A stretch of DNA of 59,823 nt. Origin: Oligoflexia bacterium. GTDB lineage: Bacteria > Bdellovibrionota > UBA1018. The stretch's first letter is position 1. Every line of letters begins with the position of its first letter. The position numbers were made by a program, and so were the translations under genes. Positions 1-7,031 of this stretch are shown piece by piece. The stretch is from positions 1 to 59,823 of the forward strand of contig JAMPXJ010000029.1 in the NCBI GenBank assembly GCA_023701205.1, given 5' to 3'. The notes below the pieces were generated by a model, which did not search any database, had not been told where the DNA came from, and saw nothing but the letters and a program-made list of their open reading frames with translations.

Positions 1-1
1 T

Positions 2-120
2 AAAAACCAGGAAGTCATAAACGGCGAGGAGCAGGGGCACGGGCATCCTGCCCTCGCACCTTTGTGCCATCCTGGCACGTGCAAGCCCTTGTCCTCGCCG
101 TTTATGACTTCCTGGTTTTT
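2..120. repeat. 119-bp near-continuous palindrome with two inner hairpins
   Basis: Positions 2-30 and 92-120 are perfect reverse complements (29 bp). The stem continues with 32-38 against 85-91 (one mismatch, G-U in RNA). Inside lie two hairpins with the same TCC loop: 41-53 (5-bp stem) and 64-78 (6-bp stem). The outer ends carry A5 and T5 tracts, so it reads alike on both strands. It could be a REP/MITE-like element, a structured RNA or an elaborate bidirectional terminator; nothing in the window decides. No coding sequence is supported in 1-358. Confidence 0.8.
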
Positions 121-151
121 GTGGTTCAGAGTTACAGAAAAGAATGGTGGC

Positions 152-208
152 CGAGGGTCGAGGGTCGAGGGTCGAAGCGGCATTAGCGGAGGTCATCTTC
201 AGATGACC
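152..208. repeat. Short tandem repeat (3 x 7 bp) and 8-bp hairpin
   Basis: The 7-mer CGAGGGT occurs three times in tandem at 152-172. It is followed by a hairpin at 191-208 with perfect 8-bp arms (ggtcatct/agatgacc) and a 2-nt loop. These sit between the palindrome at 2-120 and the end of the repeat-protein gene. The function is unknown; the hairpin lacks a T-tract and is not a convincing intrinsic terminator. Confidence 0.55.
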
Positions 209-358
209 GCAGCGGCCGGTTCGAAGGAGGCTCACCGAAGGTGAACTCTGCAATGGCCGCGCGCGGGACGCGTGCGCTCCTTGCCGCCACCGGAGGCGCA
301 TGCAATCAAGCTCCTACCCAATCGCGGGGAGGATTGTTTGTTTAGCCAGATTTTGAAG

Positions 359-1096
359 TTAGTTGGCGGGTCCAGCTGTGGCAGTCGTCTGAGCAGGCGC
401 CGCGGACCCCGAAGCAATTTTGGACACGGGCTTCGACCGGTTATCACTGATTCTCGCTTCGAACTGGCGGCTCTGCTGGTCGGAATTCGTAATATCACTC
501 ATGCGGTGCAAGCAGCTTGGAACGTCGGCGCATGATTTCGTCTTTGTAAGCCTGCTTGTAGGCCTCATGATGTAATCTGACCGTCCACTGACCTTCACGG
601 CCACGGAGCCCTCCTGAAAGATGCCGGCAATTTCGCCAGAGATTCCATCGTCACCTACCACCCGCGAGCCAACGCAGTAATGATCTATAGAGCATCCATC
701 AGTTCGAGCAAGCCTGCTTGTAGGCCTCATGGTGTAATCTGGCCGTCCATCGAACTTCACGGCCACGGACCCGCTCTGAAAGATGCCGGCAATTTCGCCA
801 GAGATTCCATCGTCACCTACCACCCGCGAGCCAACGCAGTAATGATCTATAGAACATCCATTAGTTCGGGCAAGCCTGCTTGTAGGCCTCATGGTGTAAT
901 CTGGCCGTCCATCGAACTTCACGGCCACGGAGCCGCTCTGAAAGATGCCGGCAATTTCGCCAGAGATTCCATCGTCACCTACCACCCGCGAGCCAACGCA
1001 GTAATGATCATCTCCGCACAGCGGCTTCGATTCCGCGAAAACCTGAACTGCACTCAGGAGCGCGACTGATACGATAAGTTTCTTCATCATTTTCAT
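359..1096 (-). CDS. Secreted protein with three 54-residue tandem repeats
   Basis: Function not recognised. The product of about 245 aa starts with a Sec signal peptide (MKMMKKLIVSVALLSAVQVFA). Three consecutive 54-residue repeats follow, each beginning DHYCVGSRVVGDDG and ending near RPTSRL. The first two are almost identical and the third has diverged. The C-terminus (about 60 aa) is Ser/Ala/Thr-rich and probably disordered. Each repeat has a Cys in DHYC, and a second Cys precedes the next unit, so disulfide-stabilised small beta-rich modules are plausible. The start at 1096 has AAGGAG just upstream (spacing only 3 nt); the ATGs at 1090 and 1087 are alternatives with better spacing. I infer an exported or surface repeat protein. 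The gene stands alone on this strand. Confidence 0.75.
   Translation of the reverse strand: MKMMKKLIVSVALLSAVQVFAESKPLCGDDHYCVGSRVVGDDGISGEIAGIFQSGSVAVKFDGRPDYTMRPTSRLARTNGCSIDHYCVGSRVVGDDGISGEIAGIFQSGSVAVKFDGRPDYTMRPTSRLARTDGCSIDHYCVGSRVVGDDGISGEIAGIFQEGSVAVKVSGRSDYIMRPTSRLTKTKSCADVPSCLHRMSDITNSDQQSRQFEARISDNRSKPVSKIASGSAAPAQTTATAGPAN
524..1009 (-). repeat. Three 162-bp direct repeats inside the gene
   Basis: The units are 848-1009, 686-847 and 524-685, each exactly 162 bp (54 codons). The first two differ at only a few bases, while the third shows more substitutions, which suggests a recent duplication of one unit. Such near-identical in-frame repeats can change copy number by slippage or recombination. 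Confidence 0.9.
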
Positions 1097-1284
1097 GCTC
1101 TCCTTCAAAAGCTCTCTTGCAGCAGAGGAGAGCAACTGACGTGCCGACCGGCCGAAAAATGCATCCTGTTGCTTTTAAAGGAATGGCCGGATTTCGCAGT
1201 AAATTCGCAAACGCGAAGTCCTGACCACCTGCCTACTCTCTAGGCGGTCGCGGGCCTCTCTCACGATTTAGCCTAAGTGCTTGA

Positions 1285-1485
1285 ATAGGCATTACCCTGA
1301 GTGAACGGGAAAATTTCAGAATTTCAAAAATGCTTAAATTCGTGAGTCGAATTTAAGAGAATAGCTCTATTTCTTGATGGCGCGGTGCGTTAGTTATTCG
1401 TGTCAGAACGAACCAACGATGACCGGCAACTTGATCAGCCGTATTTGGAAATAACTAAATTTGAACTGAAATGGAGAGACTTACG
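1285..1485 (+). promoter_or_regulatory. Duplicated upstream module, copy A
   Basis: This 200-bp upstream region is about 88% identical (hand alignment) to the reverse complement of 4600-4797, right up to the start codon of each downstream gene. It contains a perfect 25-bp inverted repeat (1333-1357, 10-bp arms). A tentative -35 TTGATC at 1431 is followed 15 bp later by TAACTA, and GGAGAG lies before the ATG at 1486. Strong conservation of noncoding sequence ahead of two unrelated proteins points to a shared promoter/leader. Confidence 0.75.
1333..1357. promoter_or_regulatory. 25-bp perfect palindrome, operator candidate (copy A)
   Basis: The arms cttaaattcg and cgaatttaag (10 bp each) flank a 5-nt spacer. 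The palindrome is perfect and also conserved without change in copy B. Its symmetry and length fit a dimeric-regulator operator; an RNA hairpin is the alternative. The binding protein is unknown, but a DNA-binding regulator gene (3312-4139) lies between the two copies. Confidence 0.6.
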
Positions 1486-1863
1486 ATGTTCACTATTCTT
1501 AGAAAACAATGGGTCCTGGCAGCTCTTGTGGGACTTGTTTCGCTGTCAGCTTCCGCTGAGAACCGTTCCTTTTCCTGCGCCGCAGATAGCGACCAGAGTA
1601 CATACTATGTTCAGGTTAACGGGTCCACGGCAACCATGGCGGATTACACGCCGGGAGCGACTCCGGATGGGAGAAGTGTTAACTACTTTTTTCTGCTCCG
1701 GGCGAGCACGTCCAGGGGGATGCTGTTCACAGATGCGGCCAATGAATACGGCCTAGAGGTGATGTTCGACGGGAGAAATGGGACGTATATTAGCTTTTCC
1801 GTTGGAGGACTATACGCATTCCGGGGATTGAGGTGCGGTGCAGTGCCTTCGGGGAGAGGGTGA
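1486..1863 (+). CDS. Small secreted protein, function unknown
   Basis: The 125-aa product has a clear signal peptide (MFTILRKQWVLAALVGLVSLSASA) and a mature part of about 100 residues. The mature part has two Cys, one near its start (SFSC) and one near its end (LRCG), which could form a disulfide. No family is recognised. The ATG at 1486 follows GGAGAG with 7-nt spacing; the in-frame ATG at 1471 would place charged residues before the signal peptide and is less likely. It is expressed from duplicated module copy A. Only the upstream region, not the protein, resembles the Cys-rich secreted gene at 4315-4599. It probably acts outside the cytoplasm. Confidence 0.65.
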   Translation: MFTILRKQWVLAALVGLVSLSASAENRSFSCAADSDQSTYYVQVNGSTATMADYTPGATPDGRSVNYFFLLRASTSRGMLFTDAANEYGLEVMFDGRNGTYISFSVGGLYAFRGLRCGAVPSGRG

Positions 1864-2105
1864 GAAACTGCTGTAGCGATCGAGTAGCTGGGGCCGCCTA
1901 TCCGATTGCCCTTTGAGTTCTGCGCTGCGAAAACTCTATAAGGACCATCTTGGAAGCTAATAAACCGGGGCATTGCTCTTCTCCCTCTCATCAGTCATTG
2001 GCCAGGTCAGTATAGTTTTCTTAAATGTTCTCAGCGGTTATTTAACAAGATATACCTGACCATTTCGATTGACCATCGTAAGCCTAATGATTATACTGCC
2101 CACCA

Positions 2106-3308
2106 ATGAAGAAAGCCCAAGCCAAAAAAACAGTGACCCTCGCGACCTTAGGAGTTCTTGTGGCCAGCGTCTTCCTCGGAGCGAGTCATGCTGCGATCCC
2201 AGCAGTCGCCACCGTATCCTCCAAGGACACGCCGAAGTTCATTCAAGCATTACTTCGGGAATTCAGCCCCGTGAGCAGAGAGGGATTGGATATCAGGCTC
2301 TCCAGAGGAACCGAAAGCGGTGGCGGCGGAAGCTGGGTAGAGATCCAGTTTTTCAAAGGCGCGCATCGCATAGTCGAGAAGCTAGGCAAGAAAAATCCCC
2401 AAGGAATCGACCTCCAAGAGTTCACGAACCTGATCGATAATACGACGCTCGTCCTCTCGGATAAGCCGCTCTATTTGAACGGCCAACGAAAAAACGCGAT
2501 CAACTTTTTTCCTGATCACCTCGTCATTCTCCTCGAAGCCGAAGCCTGGAAGACGCTGTTTGAGCAGGATCGGGACGTAGACTCGTTAATCTATCACGAG
2601 TTTCTCCCTTACTTTAAAGGCAACGACTTCCAATATAAGCTATCCCGCGCGGAGCAGTTCAACCTGCCACGCCCCCTTTCCATCAGAAATATCAGGAGCG
2701 GCCATTACGTACCTTACCTGAAACCAGAAAATAGCTGCATTATTGCCGTCGATGTCGACCCGGACCTTGGCCTGATTCGTGTTCGCTGGACCCAAAATCC
2801 GGCATCGCCAATCTCTTGCGGATCAAGTGCTGAGATCGGCGACTTCCAGTGCCCCACGGAATCACCCACCAACTGCGTTGCCGAGCGTTTTCCAGAGCAT
2901 TGGACGACCGTCCTGAGCCCCGGAGGAAAGCTCGGAAGAGTCCGCTTCGGTGCCCATGAGCTGAGACTCAACTTTCGCAGCGAAACGGAACTCGAGTGGG
3001 GCTACTTCAAGGCCGATCCGGACGATACCACGTTCGTAACGGCAGGCCCGGAGACGTTTACCGCCGTGCCGACGCGCGAATCCGTTGTTGTATCTCGGCT
3101 CTCTGAGATGAGTTGGAGCAAAGCCCCGGGCGCCACCTACGGGCAAAACTGCAGGAAAGCCGCTCACGCCGCCACTGACAAAGCGATGCAAAAGTGCGCC
3201 AAACTCGGGAGCAAATGCATCCCCATCAAGCAGGAGCCCTATCTCCTTGGCTCATCCTCGGGAGAAACCGGCTGCGCGATACGAAGCACGGTCGAAATCA
3301 TGCCCTGA
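2106..3308 (+). CDS. Secreted protein of 400 aa, function unknown
   Basis: An N-terminal signal peptide (MKKAQAKKTVTLATLGVLVASVFLGASHA) predicts export. A Gly-rich stretch near residue 75 (SGGGGSW) and a segment SLIYHEFLPYFKGND near residue 160 are visible. The latter resembles the single-HE 'YHExL' segments of uncharacterised Bdellovibrio-type secreted proteins. It lacks the second His of HExxH, so protease activity is not claimed. Several Cys in the C-terminal third may form disulfides. No strong Shine-Dalgarno precedes the ATG. The gene is convergent with the regulator gene, with 3 bp between stop codons, and it lies inside the segment flanked by the two inverted promoter modules. Confidence 0.65.
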   Translation: MKKAQAKKTVTLATLGVLVASVFLGASHAAIPAVATVSSKDTPKFIQALLREFSPVSREGLDIRLSRGTESGGGGSWVEIQFFKGAHRIVEKLGKKNPQGIDLQEFTNLIDNTTLVLSDKPLYLNGQRKNAINFFPDHLVILLEAEAWKTLFEQDRDVDSLIYHEFLPYFKGNDFQYKLSRAEQFNLPRPLSIRNIRSGHYVPYLKPENSCIIAVDVDPDLGLIRVRWTQNPASPISCGSSAEIGDFQCPTESPTNCVAERFPEHWTTVLSPGGKLGRVRFGAHELRLNFRSETELEWGYFKADPDDTTFVTAGPETFTAVPTRESVVVSRLSEMSWSKAPGATYGQNCRKAAHAATDKAMQKCAKLGSKCIPIKQEPYLLGSSSGETGCAIRSTVEIMP

Positions 3309-3311
3309 CAG

Positions 3312-4139
3312 TCAGGGTTGCGGAAGTAGGCCAAAAAAATCCAAGGTATACGAGTAGAGCGTCTCGTCTTTGGATTGCGTCACGGTTTGTCGAACCTTCT
3401 GGATCGCCTTCACGAGTATTTCCCGTATACGGTCGACATCCTCTCGAGAGAGAGTCACCACCCCCGAATAATGCAGGTCAATGTCCTGTATCCGATCCAG
3501 GGACCGGATGGCTTGCAGTCTCCAATTAAGATGATGTCTCGCAATATATGGAGAATCCGCCCCGAGGAAAAGACTGGTCTCCCCTTGCGACAGTTCGCCG
3601 TCCCTCTGATTCAACAGCCCTATCTCGACCAGGAATTCCACCGTTTCGTTCACGGTCCGCAAGGGCAGGGATAAGGCAACGGCTATCTTCTCGGCGGTGC
3701 GCAAACGATTGATGGAAACCAGGACATGGATCGCGGCGTAGTGCCAAGCGCTGTAATAGCGTGCTTGCTCCATCTCATTCAGGGTGCGTTTGAATTCAAC
3801 CCTGTTTATCACCAGGAGGTGTTCGCCCCGGAGCACCTGGATTTCTTCCTGATAGTGCTTGCGCAGAGAGGGGGTCCCGGCGCGCGCGTGCAGAACGAGC
3901 GCGAGAAAAAACTTCGCTTCGGCATTGGAGTGACCAAGGAACTCATTAGCGGACTGAGCGTGCTCAGGACTGAGGTCCAGTGGGCCGCTCAGAACCTGCG
4001 AGATGAACGATGGCTTGCAGTTAAGCTTCGCGGCCAAGCGTATCCGCTGCCCTTTTTCGAGCGCGGCACGTTCCTCTAGCTTGAAACTCAGATATTCCTT
4101 GTAATCTTTGAAATCAAAGACGGTATCCCTGGATTTCAT
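3312..4139 (-). CDS. TIGR02147-family transcriptional regulator
   Basis: This protein of about 275 aa has the layout of the TIGR02147 family. The N-terminus (DFKDYKEYL, then LAAKLNCKPSFISQVLSG, a helix-turn-helix like a Cro/XRE fold) is followed by 'L..EHA...NEFLGHSNAEAKFFLALV'. An alpha-helical middle and a second winged-HTH-like segment (TAEKIAVALSLPLRTVNETVEFL) come next. The family is known mostly from Fibrobacteres and Bdellovibrio relatives and usually regulates unknown targets. The ATG at 4139 is taken as start; a TTG at 4142 is in frame and there is no strong Shine-Dalgarno. I infer, without proof, that it may bind the conserved palindromes at 1333-1357 and 4725-4749. Confidence 0.85.
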   Translation of the reverse strand: MKSRDTVFDFKDYKEYLSFKLEERAALEKGQRIRLAAKLNCKPSFISQVLSGPLDLSPEHAQSANEFLGHSNAEAKFFLALVLHARAGTPSLRKHYQEEIQVLRGEHLLVINRVEFKRTLNEMEQARYYSAWHYAAIHVLVSINRLRTAEKIAVALSLPLRTVNETVEFLVEIGLLNQRDGELSQGETSLFLGADSPYIARHHLNWRLQAIRSLDRIQDIDLHYSGVVTLSREDVDRIREILVKAIQKVRQTVTQSKDETLYSYTLDFFGLLPQP

Positions 4140-4223
4140 CAAGTAAACAGAGACCGTTGCGGGTCCTCACTCCTTCTTTAAGCCGCTAACACTACTATCC
4201 GGTTTGGTGCATAACATAACCGC

Positions 4224-4295
4224 AAAAAGGGTCTGAAATCCACTTGTAGCAGAAGGTTTTCAACCAAGAAAATCTTCCAAAGAGGATTCAGACCC
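4224..4295 (-). terminator. Long stem-loop with T-tract after the Cys-rich gene
   Basis: Read on the minus strand, gggtctgaatcc (4295-4284) pairs with ggatttcagaccc (4241-4229) with one bulged base. Inner arms (gaagattttc and gaaaaccttc) extend the fold, and TTTTT follows at 4228-4224. It lies 19 bp beyond the stop of the gene ending at 4315, so it fits a rho-independent terminator, although it is longer than most. Confidence 0.6.
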
Positions 4296-4314
4296 GTGGC
4301 CAATCCTACCCTTA

Positions 4315-4599
4315 CTATCGCCGCACCTGGATTCGAGCAATTACATAACAACGCGTATTACTCTGTTCCTCAACACGGGTACGAACTCGGCTGTGGCAAT
4401 CATCACCACTATGTCCGTCAAAGTAGCATTGTTCGACCACGCAACTTATGGCGGCTTCTCGCGCCGAATAACATGCCGCCGCATTGGACGAGGCTGTATT
4501 TTCACCAAAGCATTCATAAGTAGCTGCAAAGGCCAGTGACGGTATCAAAACAGTCGTCAACGCGAGCGCACAGATTTTGGAAGCAACGATTTTTTTCAT
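4315..4599 (-). CDS. Small Cys-rich secreted protein
   Basis: The 94-aa product has a signal peptide (MKKIVASKICALALTTVLIPSLAFA) and a mature part of about 69 residues with six Cys (CFGE, CYSAR, SCVVEQC, DDCHSR, RCYV). An even number of cysteines in a short exported protein suggests three disulfides, a knotted-peptide style. GGAGAGACTT precedes the ATG at 4599. Its upstream region is copy B of the duplicated module. No family is recognised. Possible roles are an envelope protein, an inhibitor or a toxin-like peptide; I cannot choose between them. Confidence 0.65.
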   Translation of the reverse strand: MKKIVASKICALALTTVLIPSLAFAATYECFGENTASSNAAACYSAREAAISCVVEQCYFDGHSGDDCHSRVRTRVEEQSNTRCYVIARIQVRR

Positions 4600-4797
4600 A
4601 AGTCTCTCCATTTCATTTCTAGTTTAGATATTTTCAAGTACGGCTGATCAAGTTGCTGGTCATCGTCTTTTCGTTCTGATGCGAGTAACTAACGCACTGC
4701 GCTACTTAAAAATAGAACTATTCTCTTAAATTCGACTCACGAATTTAAGCATTCTTGAAATTCTGAAATTTTTCCGTTCACTCGGGGTAATGCCTAC
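4600..4797 (-). promoter_or_regulatory. Duplicated upstream module, copy B
   Basis: This is the reverse-oriented counterpart of 1285-1485, about 88% identical by hand alignment and ending exactly at the ATG of the Cys-rich gene. It keeps the palindrome unchanged, TTGATC plus a -10-like TATCTA, and the GGAGAGACTTA ribosome-binding region. Similarity stops at about 4797. Confidence 0.75.
4725..4749. promoter_or_regulatory. 25-bp perfect palindrome, operator candidate (copy B)
   Basis: The arms (4725-4734 and 4740-4749) and 5-nt spacer are identical to copy A at 1333-1357. The rest of the module carries about two dozen differences, so this element is among the best conserved parts. Confidence 0.6.
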
Positions 4798-4954
4798 CAC
4801 GAACAAGGCCGGAGTTGAAAAGGGCGGCGGTCACTTCACAGTCTCCGGGCTATATGCGCTTTCTACCAATCGGGCGCTGATCGGCATTCGGGAAGTGAAT
4901 AAGCAGAAAGATGCTCCCAAGGATCAGGTCAAAACTTCGGCCCGCGATCATTGA
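4790..4954 (+). CDS. Possible 54-aa ORF or gene remnant at module edge
   Basis: The reading frame ATG CCT ACC ACG ... TGA encodes a short polar peptide with GGGHFTVSGLYAL and IREVNK. GLYAL resembles GLYAF near the end of the secreted protein at 1486-1863, so this may be the truncated 3' end of a relative, cut where promoter module B begins. There is no signal peptide and only a weak GGGG before the ATG. The rest of 4955-5061 holds nothing I can support. Confidence 0.25.
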   Translation: MPTTNKAGVEKGGGHFTVSGLYALSTNRALIGIREVNKQKDAPKDQVKTSARDH

Positions 4955-5061
4955 GACCGAGGTCTTTGAGAAGGTCCAGAGATCGGTCGTCCAGTACCGT
5001 GATTGTTCGATCTCAGGAATCGCTCTCGAGCCTGACCAGATAGCACTAGAAAGCCCCGCTC

Positions 5062-5541
5062 TCAGCCGCGATCAAAAGCCTCTTTGAGTTTCCTGGCATC
5101 GAGCTTGACCATCTTCCACATCGCCTCGGTCATGGCCTGTTTCTTTTTCTTGTTCCTGCTGGTGTTCCACTTCTCGATCTCGGCGGGAAAGACCTGCCAG
5201 CGGACGCCGAATCTGTCGATCAGCCAGCCGCATTGCACGGGCTTGCCGCCGCCTTGGAGAAGTTTCTTCCAGTAGGTGTCGATCTCGCGCTGAGTTTTGC
5301 AGGGCACGACCAGGGAGACCGACTCGTTGAAGGGCATCTTCACGAACCCGTTCAGAAGCATGATCCGTTGACCCAGGACCGTGATGTCCATCGTCAGCAC
5401 GGAGCCTTCCTTGACTCCCATGGGGTTGGGTCCCCAGTATGACGTCTTGCCGATCTTCGTGCCTTTGAAGACGGATTTGTAGAACCTGGCCATTTCTTCG
5501 GCTTGGTCGTTGGACCAGAGACAGATGTGGACTTTAGGCAT
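5062..5541 (-). CDS. VOC-superfamily (PhnB-like) protein
   Basis: The 159-aa protein has the pattern of the PhnB/'3-demethylubiquinone-9 3-methyltransferase-like' branch of the vicinal-oxygen-chelate fold. It shows an N-terminal strand KVHICLWSNDQAEEMARFYKSVF, a central GQRIMLLNGF, NESVSLVVPCKTQREIDTYWKKL, then CGWLIDRFGVRWQVFP. A Lys-rich C-terminal tail (KKKKQAMTEAMWKM) matches the usual 'ammkmkKidia.L' ending. It is a single-gene unit with a good AAGGAG before the ATG at 5541. Substrate and activity are unknown for this branch. Confidence 0.85.
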   Translation of the reverse strand: MPKVHICLWSNDQAEEMARFYKSVFKGTKIGKTSYWGPNPMGVKEGSVLTMDITVLGQRIMLLNGFVKMPFNESVSLVVPCKTQREIDTYWKKLLQGGGKPVQCGWLIDRFGVRWQVFPAEIEKWNTSRNKKKKQAMTEAMWKMVKLDARKLKEAFDRG

Positions 5542-5952
5542 GCGATAATCTCCTTAGCCGAGGATGACTCTATGGGTTTCCTGGTTTTCTCGCCACAAAA
5601 ACTCCAAATTCGATAGTGCGCGCACTCTAGCGCATGGCCTCATTCTGACGCGAACCGAAAGGAAGATTGCCATTCGCTCCGAGGCGATCGATGCCGCGTC
5701 AGCCCTGACTCTGCACGCGGGTGGAATCGCGCCGCAAACTCAGTCACCACTGCCCTGTCAAAAGTCTGGTCAGCCCTCAGCAAAAACCCCCGGCCGCCCG
5801 AAGACATGGCCCTTTCGGACACACCCCCCTCAGAATTTCCGCGCAAAATCCGCGAAAAAAGCAGGCAGCCACGAACTAATACATCTATAATAGATAAATC
5901 CCTTTACGGCGGGACCCTCGGGTTTGTTATTGATTTCGGACGGGGTGAACCG
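5542..5952. other. Noncoding gap, nothing recognised
   Basis: These 411 bases separate divergent genes and must hold promoters for the VOC gene (leftward) and the cytochrome lipoprotein gene (rightward). The reading frame of the cytochrome gene is open upstream to 5806, but that extension lacks protein-like character and would bury the lipoprotein signal. I see no repeat, RNA gene or convincing promoter pair. Confidence 0.5.
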
Positions 5953-6972
5953 ATGGCGAAACGTACCGCAAAGATCGCGACTCTTGCCGCCTGGCTGGCG
6001 CTCTTCACGCTCTGGGGCTGCAATCAGGCATCCATGGACGTGCCTTTCGGGAGGCAATCCATCGTGACCGAAGGCGCGGTTTCTTACGAGACCCATATCC
6101 TGCCCCTCTTCCAGAGGAGCTGCTCGACCTGCCACAACGCCTCGAGCGCGATCCCCAACTGGCTCAGCTACGAGGTAGCCTACTCCAAGCGCGATCGCAT
6201 CCATGAACGCGTGGTCGTGAGAAGAGACATGCCGATGGTCGGCACCCTGACGCAGGAGGAGCGCGACCTCGTCGCCGCCTGGATCGCCGCCGGCGCTCCC
6301 AAGACCTTGCCCGCGGGCATCGAGCCCGCGCCCGCGCCACCGGCGCCGCTGCCGACCGCCACCAGTCCCGCGCCTGCACCGAGTCCCGTCGCCGACGCGC
6401 CTACGACCTCCACCGGGCCGATCAACTACGTGACGCAGATCCAGCCGCTGTTCAGCCTCAAATGCTCGATGTGCCACAACCCGAGCAGCGCCGTTCCGAA
6501 CTGGCTCGATTACAACGTGGCTTTCGCCAACCGGGCGAAGATCCGCGACCGCATCTTCGTGAGGCGCGACATGCCTTTGATCGGCTCGCTGACGGATGAG
6601 GAGCGCAAGCTCGTCGCCGACTGGGTGGATGCCGGCGCGCCCTATGCTCCGGAAGGGGGCGCGGTGCCTCCCCCTCCCTCACCGGCGCCGCCGCCTTCAC
6701 CCAAGCCCCTCACCTATGACGATCTGATGAAGCCGCGGATCTTCGGCGCCGTATGCATCGCCTGCCACAACGGGAGCAATGACCTGCCCAATTGGCAAAG
6801 CTACAGCGTGGTCTGCCGCGAGATTGACAAGATCTACCGCGAGGTCGTCGAACGCAAGACCATGCCCAAGGACATGCCGTTCGCGGATTCCGAGCGACAA
6901 CTCATGGCCGACTGGATCCGCGCGGGCGCGCCCGAGTCGACGACCAGCGGGCCTTGCGATCGCCTGAACTGA
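5953..6972 (+). CDS. Tri-haem cytochrome c lipoprotein
   Basis: The 339-aa precursor has a lipoprotein signal ending LFTLWGC. Three similar domains of about 85 residues each carry a haem-binding CxxCH: CSTCH, CSMCH and CIACH. The first two domains end with a probable Met axial ligand in RRDMPMVGTLTQEE / RRDMPLIGSLTDEE and 'AWIAAGAP/DWVDAGAP'; the third has MPKDMPF. Pro/Ala-rich linkers join the domains. The protein would be lipid-anchored in an outer or inner membrane face and shuttle electrons in the periplasm. The start at 5953 was chosen from the signal peptide and an upstream GGGG. The OmpA-family gene follows 59 bp downstream, so co-transcription is likely. Confidence 0.9.
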   Translation: MAKRTAKIATLAAWLALFTLWGCNQASMDVPFGRQSIVTEGAVSYETHILPLFQRSCSTCHNASSAIPNWLSYEVAYSKRDRIHERVVVRRDMPMVGTLTQEERDLVAAWIAAGAPKTLPAGIEPAPAPPAPLPTATSPAPAPSPVADAPTTSTGPINYVTQIQPLFSLKCSMCHNPSSAVPNWLDYNVAFANRAKIRDRIFVRRDMPLIGSLTDEERKLVADWVDAGAPYAPEGGAVPPPPSPAPPPSPKPLTYDDLMKPRIFGAVCIACHNGSNDLPNWQSYSVVCREIDKIYREVVERKTMPKDMPFADSERQLMADWIRAGAPESTTSGPCDRLN

Positions 6973-7031
6973 AGGGAATCCTTCCCAAATCCATTGACCT
7001 GGAAGCGGCTTGCTTGCAGAATTACCGGAGA

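Noticed and set aside
524..1009. Regular repeats as a CRISPR array
   Set aside because: The 162-bp units are contiguous with no unique spacers and are in frame in a secreted protein.
2560..2620. HExxH metalloprotease in the 400-aa secreted protein
   Set aside because: Only YHEFLPYF is present; the second His is missing, so zinc-protease activity is not supported.
4296..4523. A 75-codon plus-strand open frame
   Set aside because: It is antisense to the Cys-rich secreted gene, which has a signal peptide, a good ribosome site and a conserved promoter module.
5806..5952. Upstream extension of the tri-haem lipoprotein
   Set aside because: It would place about 49 polar residues before a clear lipoprotein signal; the ATG at 5953 has its own GGGG upstream.
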